From Botryococcus braunii (taxonomy: Eukaryota; Chlorophyta; Trebouxiophyceae): a stretch of DNA of 17,500 nt. The stretch lies in NCBI GenBank assembly GCA_002005505.1, contig KV908487.1, forward strand, positions 97,501-115,000. The letters run 5' to 3'. Shown here one piece after another: positions 17,131 to 17,500 of this stretch. Made by a program: the position numbers and the translations under genes. The first letter of the stretch is position 1; each line of letters starts with the position of its first letter. The notes below the pieces were generated by a model that saw only the letters and a program-made list of their open reading frames with translations, was not told the origin of the DNA and ran no database searches.

Positions 17131-17500
17131 GAAAGGGGGCCCAGGACCGCCGCAGTTGTTCCGTCCAGCGTCGGTCGGCGCGCAGGCCCCGGCAGGGCAG
17201 TGCGCGGCAGCGCTCTCCGCAGCACCCGGCAGTGAGGAGCTGAACCCCTTGCAGCAGCAGCAGCAGCAGCAGGCGGTTTTCCTGCAGCGCCTCATTGCGG
17301 CGGCGGGCCTGCCCATGGGGATGCCGGGCCTCCCCGGCTTCCCCGCCGGCGCCCTGCCGGCGGCGGGAGCCGCTGCCGGCGGCCCTGCCAGCCTGGCCGC
17401 TGCCTCGCAGCTGCTCCGTCAGAAGCTCCTGGCGGGCAGCGGCAGCGGCAGCGGCATCGGCGAGGGCGCCGTCGGCGGCGGGGGGCTGGGCTCCCTGGGC
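17131..17500 (+). CDS. Gene P, Gln/Ala/Gly/Pro-rich exon, runs off the window
   Basis: The acceptor CCTGCCTGCGCAG ends at 17130. With phase 2 in, one frame stays open to the window end without using its own start codon: KGGPGPPQLFRPASVGAQAP, then SEELNPL, seven Gln (CAG x7 at 17252-17272), then AVFLQRLIAAAGLPMGMPGL, a Gly/Ala/Pro stretch, then SLAAASQLLRQKLLAGSGSG. The amphipathic FLQRLIAAAGL and LAAASQLLRQKLL segments are likely short helices in a low-complexity region. This type is common in transcriptional or chromatin regulators, though that is only a compositional inference. Joined to the previous exon it creates a KKRK basic cluster at the junction. The exon is GC-rich and continues beyond 17500. 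Confidence 0.7.

Overview
The window looks like nuclear DNA of a single-celled eukaryote. Splice signals are GT-AG, introns run from roughly 200 to 1100 bases, exons are GC-rich, and the noncoding DNA is packed with dinucleotide microsatellites and minisatellites. A short plant/alga/coccidian-type telomere motif (three perfect copies of TAAACCC at 12402-12423) fits a green or other alga, or a coccidian-like alveolate. The species cannot be named from the sequence. No bacterial, organellar, tRNA, rRNA, transposase or reverse-transcriptase signal was seen.

Two protein genes can be assembled by eye from splice signals and reading-frame phase. They appear to be arranged head to head around 4.2-5.2 kb.

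Gene M (minus strand, about 4160 down to 86) has three well supported exons (2850-2622, 2131-2038, 929-430). Their phases join perfectly and their donors and acceptors are near consensus. Less certain exons lie at each end. The product is mostly disordered. It carries a SUMO-interacting motif (IIDLT plus acidic residues) and, in the next-but-one exon, a ubiquitin-interacting motif (DADELKKALAMSLE), followed by a Trp/aromatic-rich C-terminal part of unknown fold. A role in ubiquitin/SUMO-dependent nuclear signalling is inferred.

Gene P (plus strand, from ATG 5232 to beyond 17500) is a long mosaic of about 15 exons. It starts with a roughly 649-codon Pro/Ala/Ser-rich exon, which as given carries one frame break at a run of seven C. 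Helical Ala/Glu/Lys-rich exons follow (8.0-10.1 kb), then a nuclear-localisation-type basic exon (12030-12295), small exons with a duplicated NGYPF motif, an exon with a possible SH3-like (BAH/Tudor-type) fold (14679-14892), a Leu-rich helical exon (ending 16387) and a Gln/Ala/Gly/Pro-rich exon that runs off the window. A nuclear, chromatin-associated scaffold is the best guess, with low certainty.

The most striking structural theme is that almost every intron of gene P, and the two 3'-most introns of gene M, holds its own tandem array: (CT)n, (GT)n, (CA)n, (GA)n/(GGGA)n, or 20-, 32-, 32-, 36- and 43-bp minisatellites. The exons are free of them. One array (12616-12830) repeats a near-perfect 5' splice-site sequence. 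One intron contains facing (GT)n and (CA)n tracts that would form a long hairpin in the transcript.
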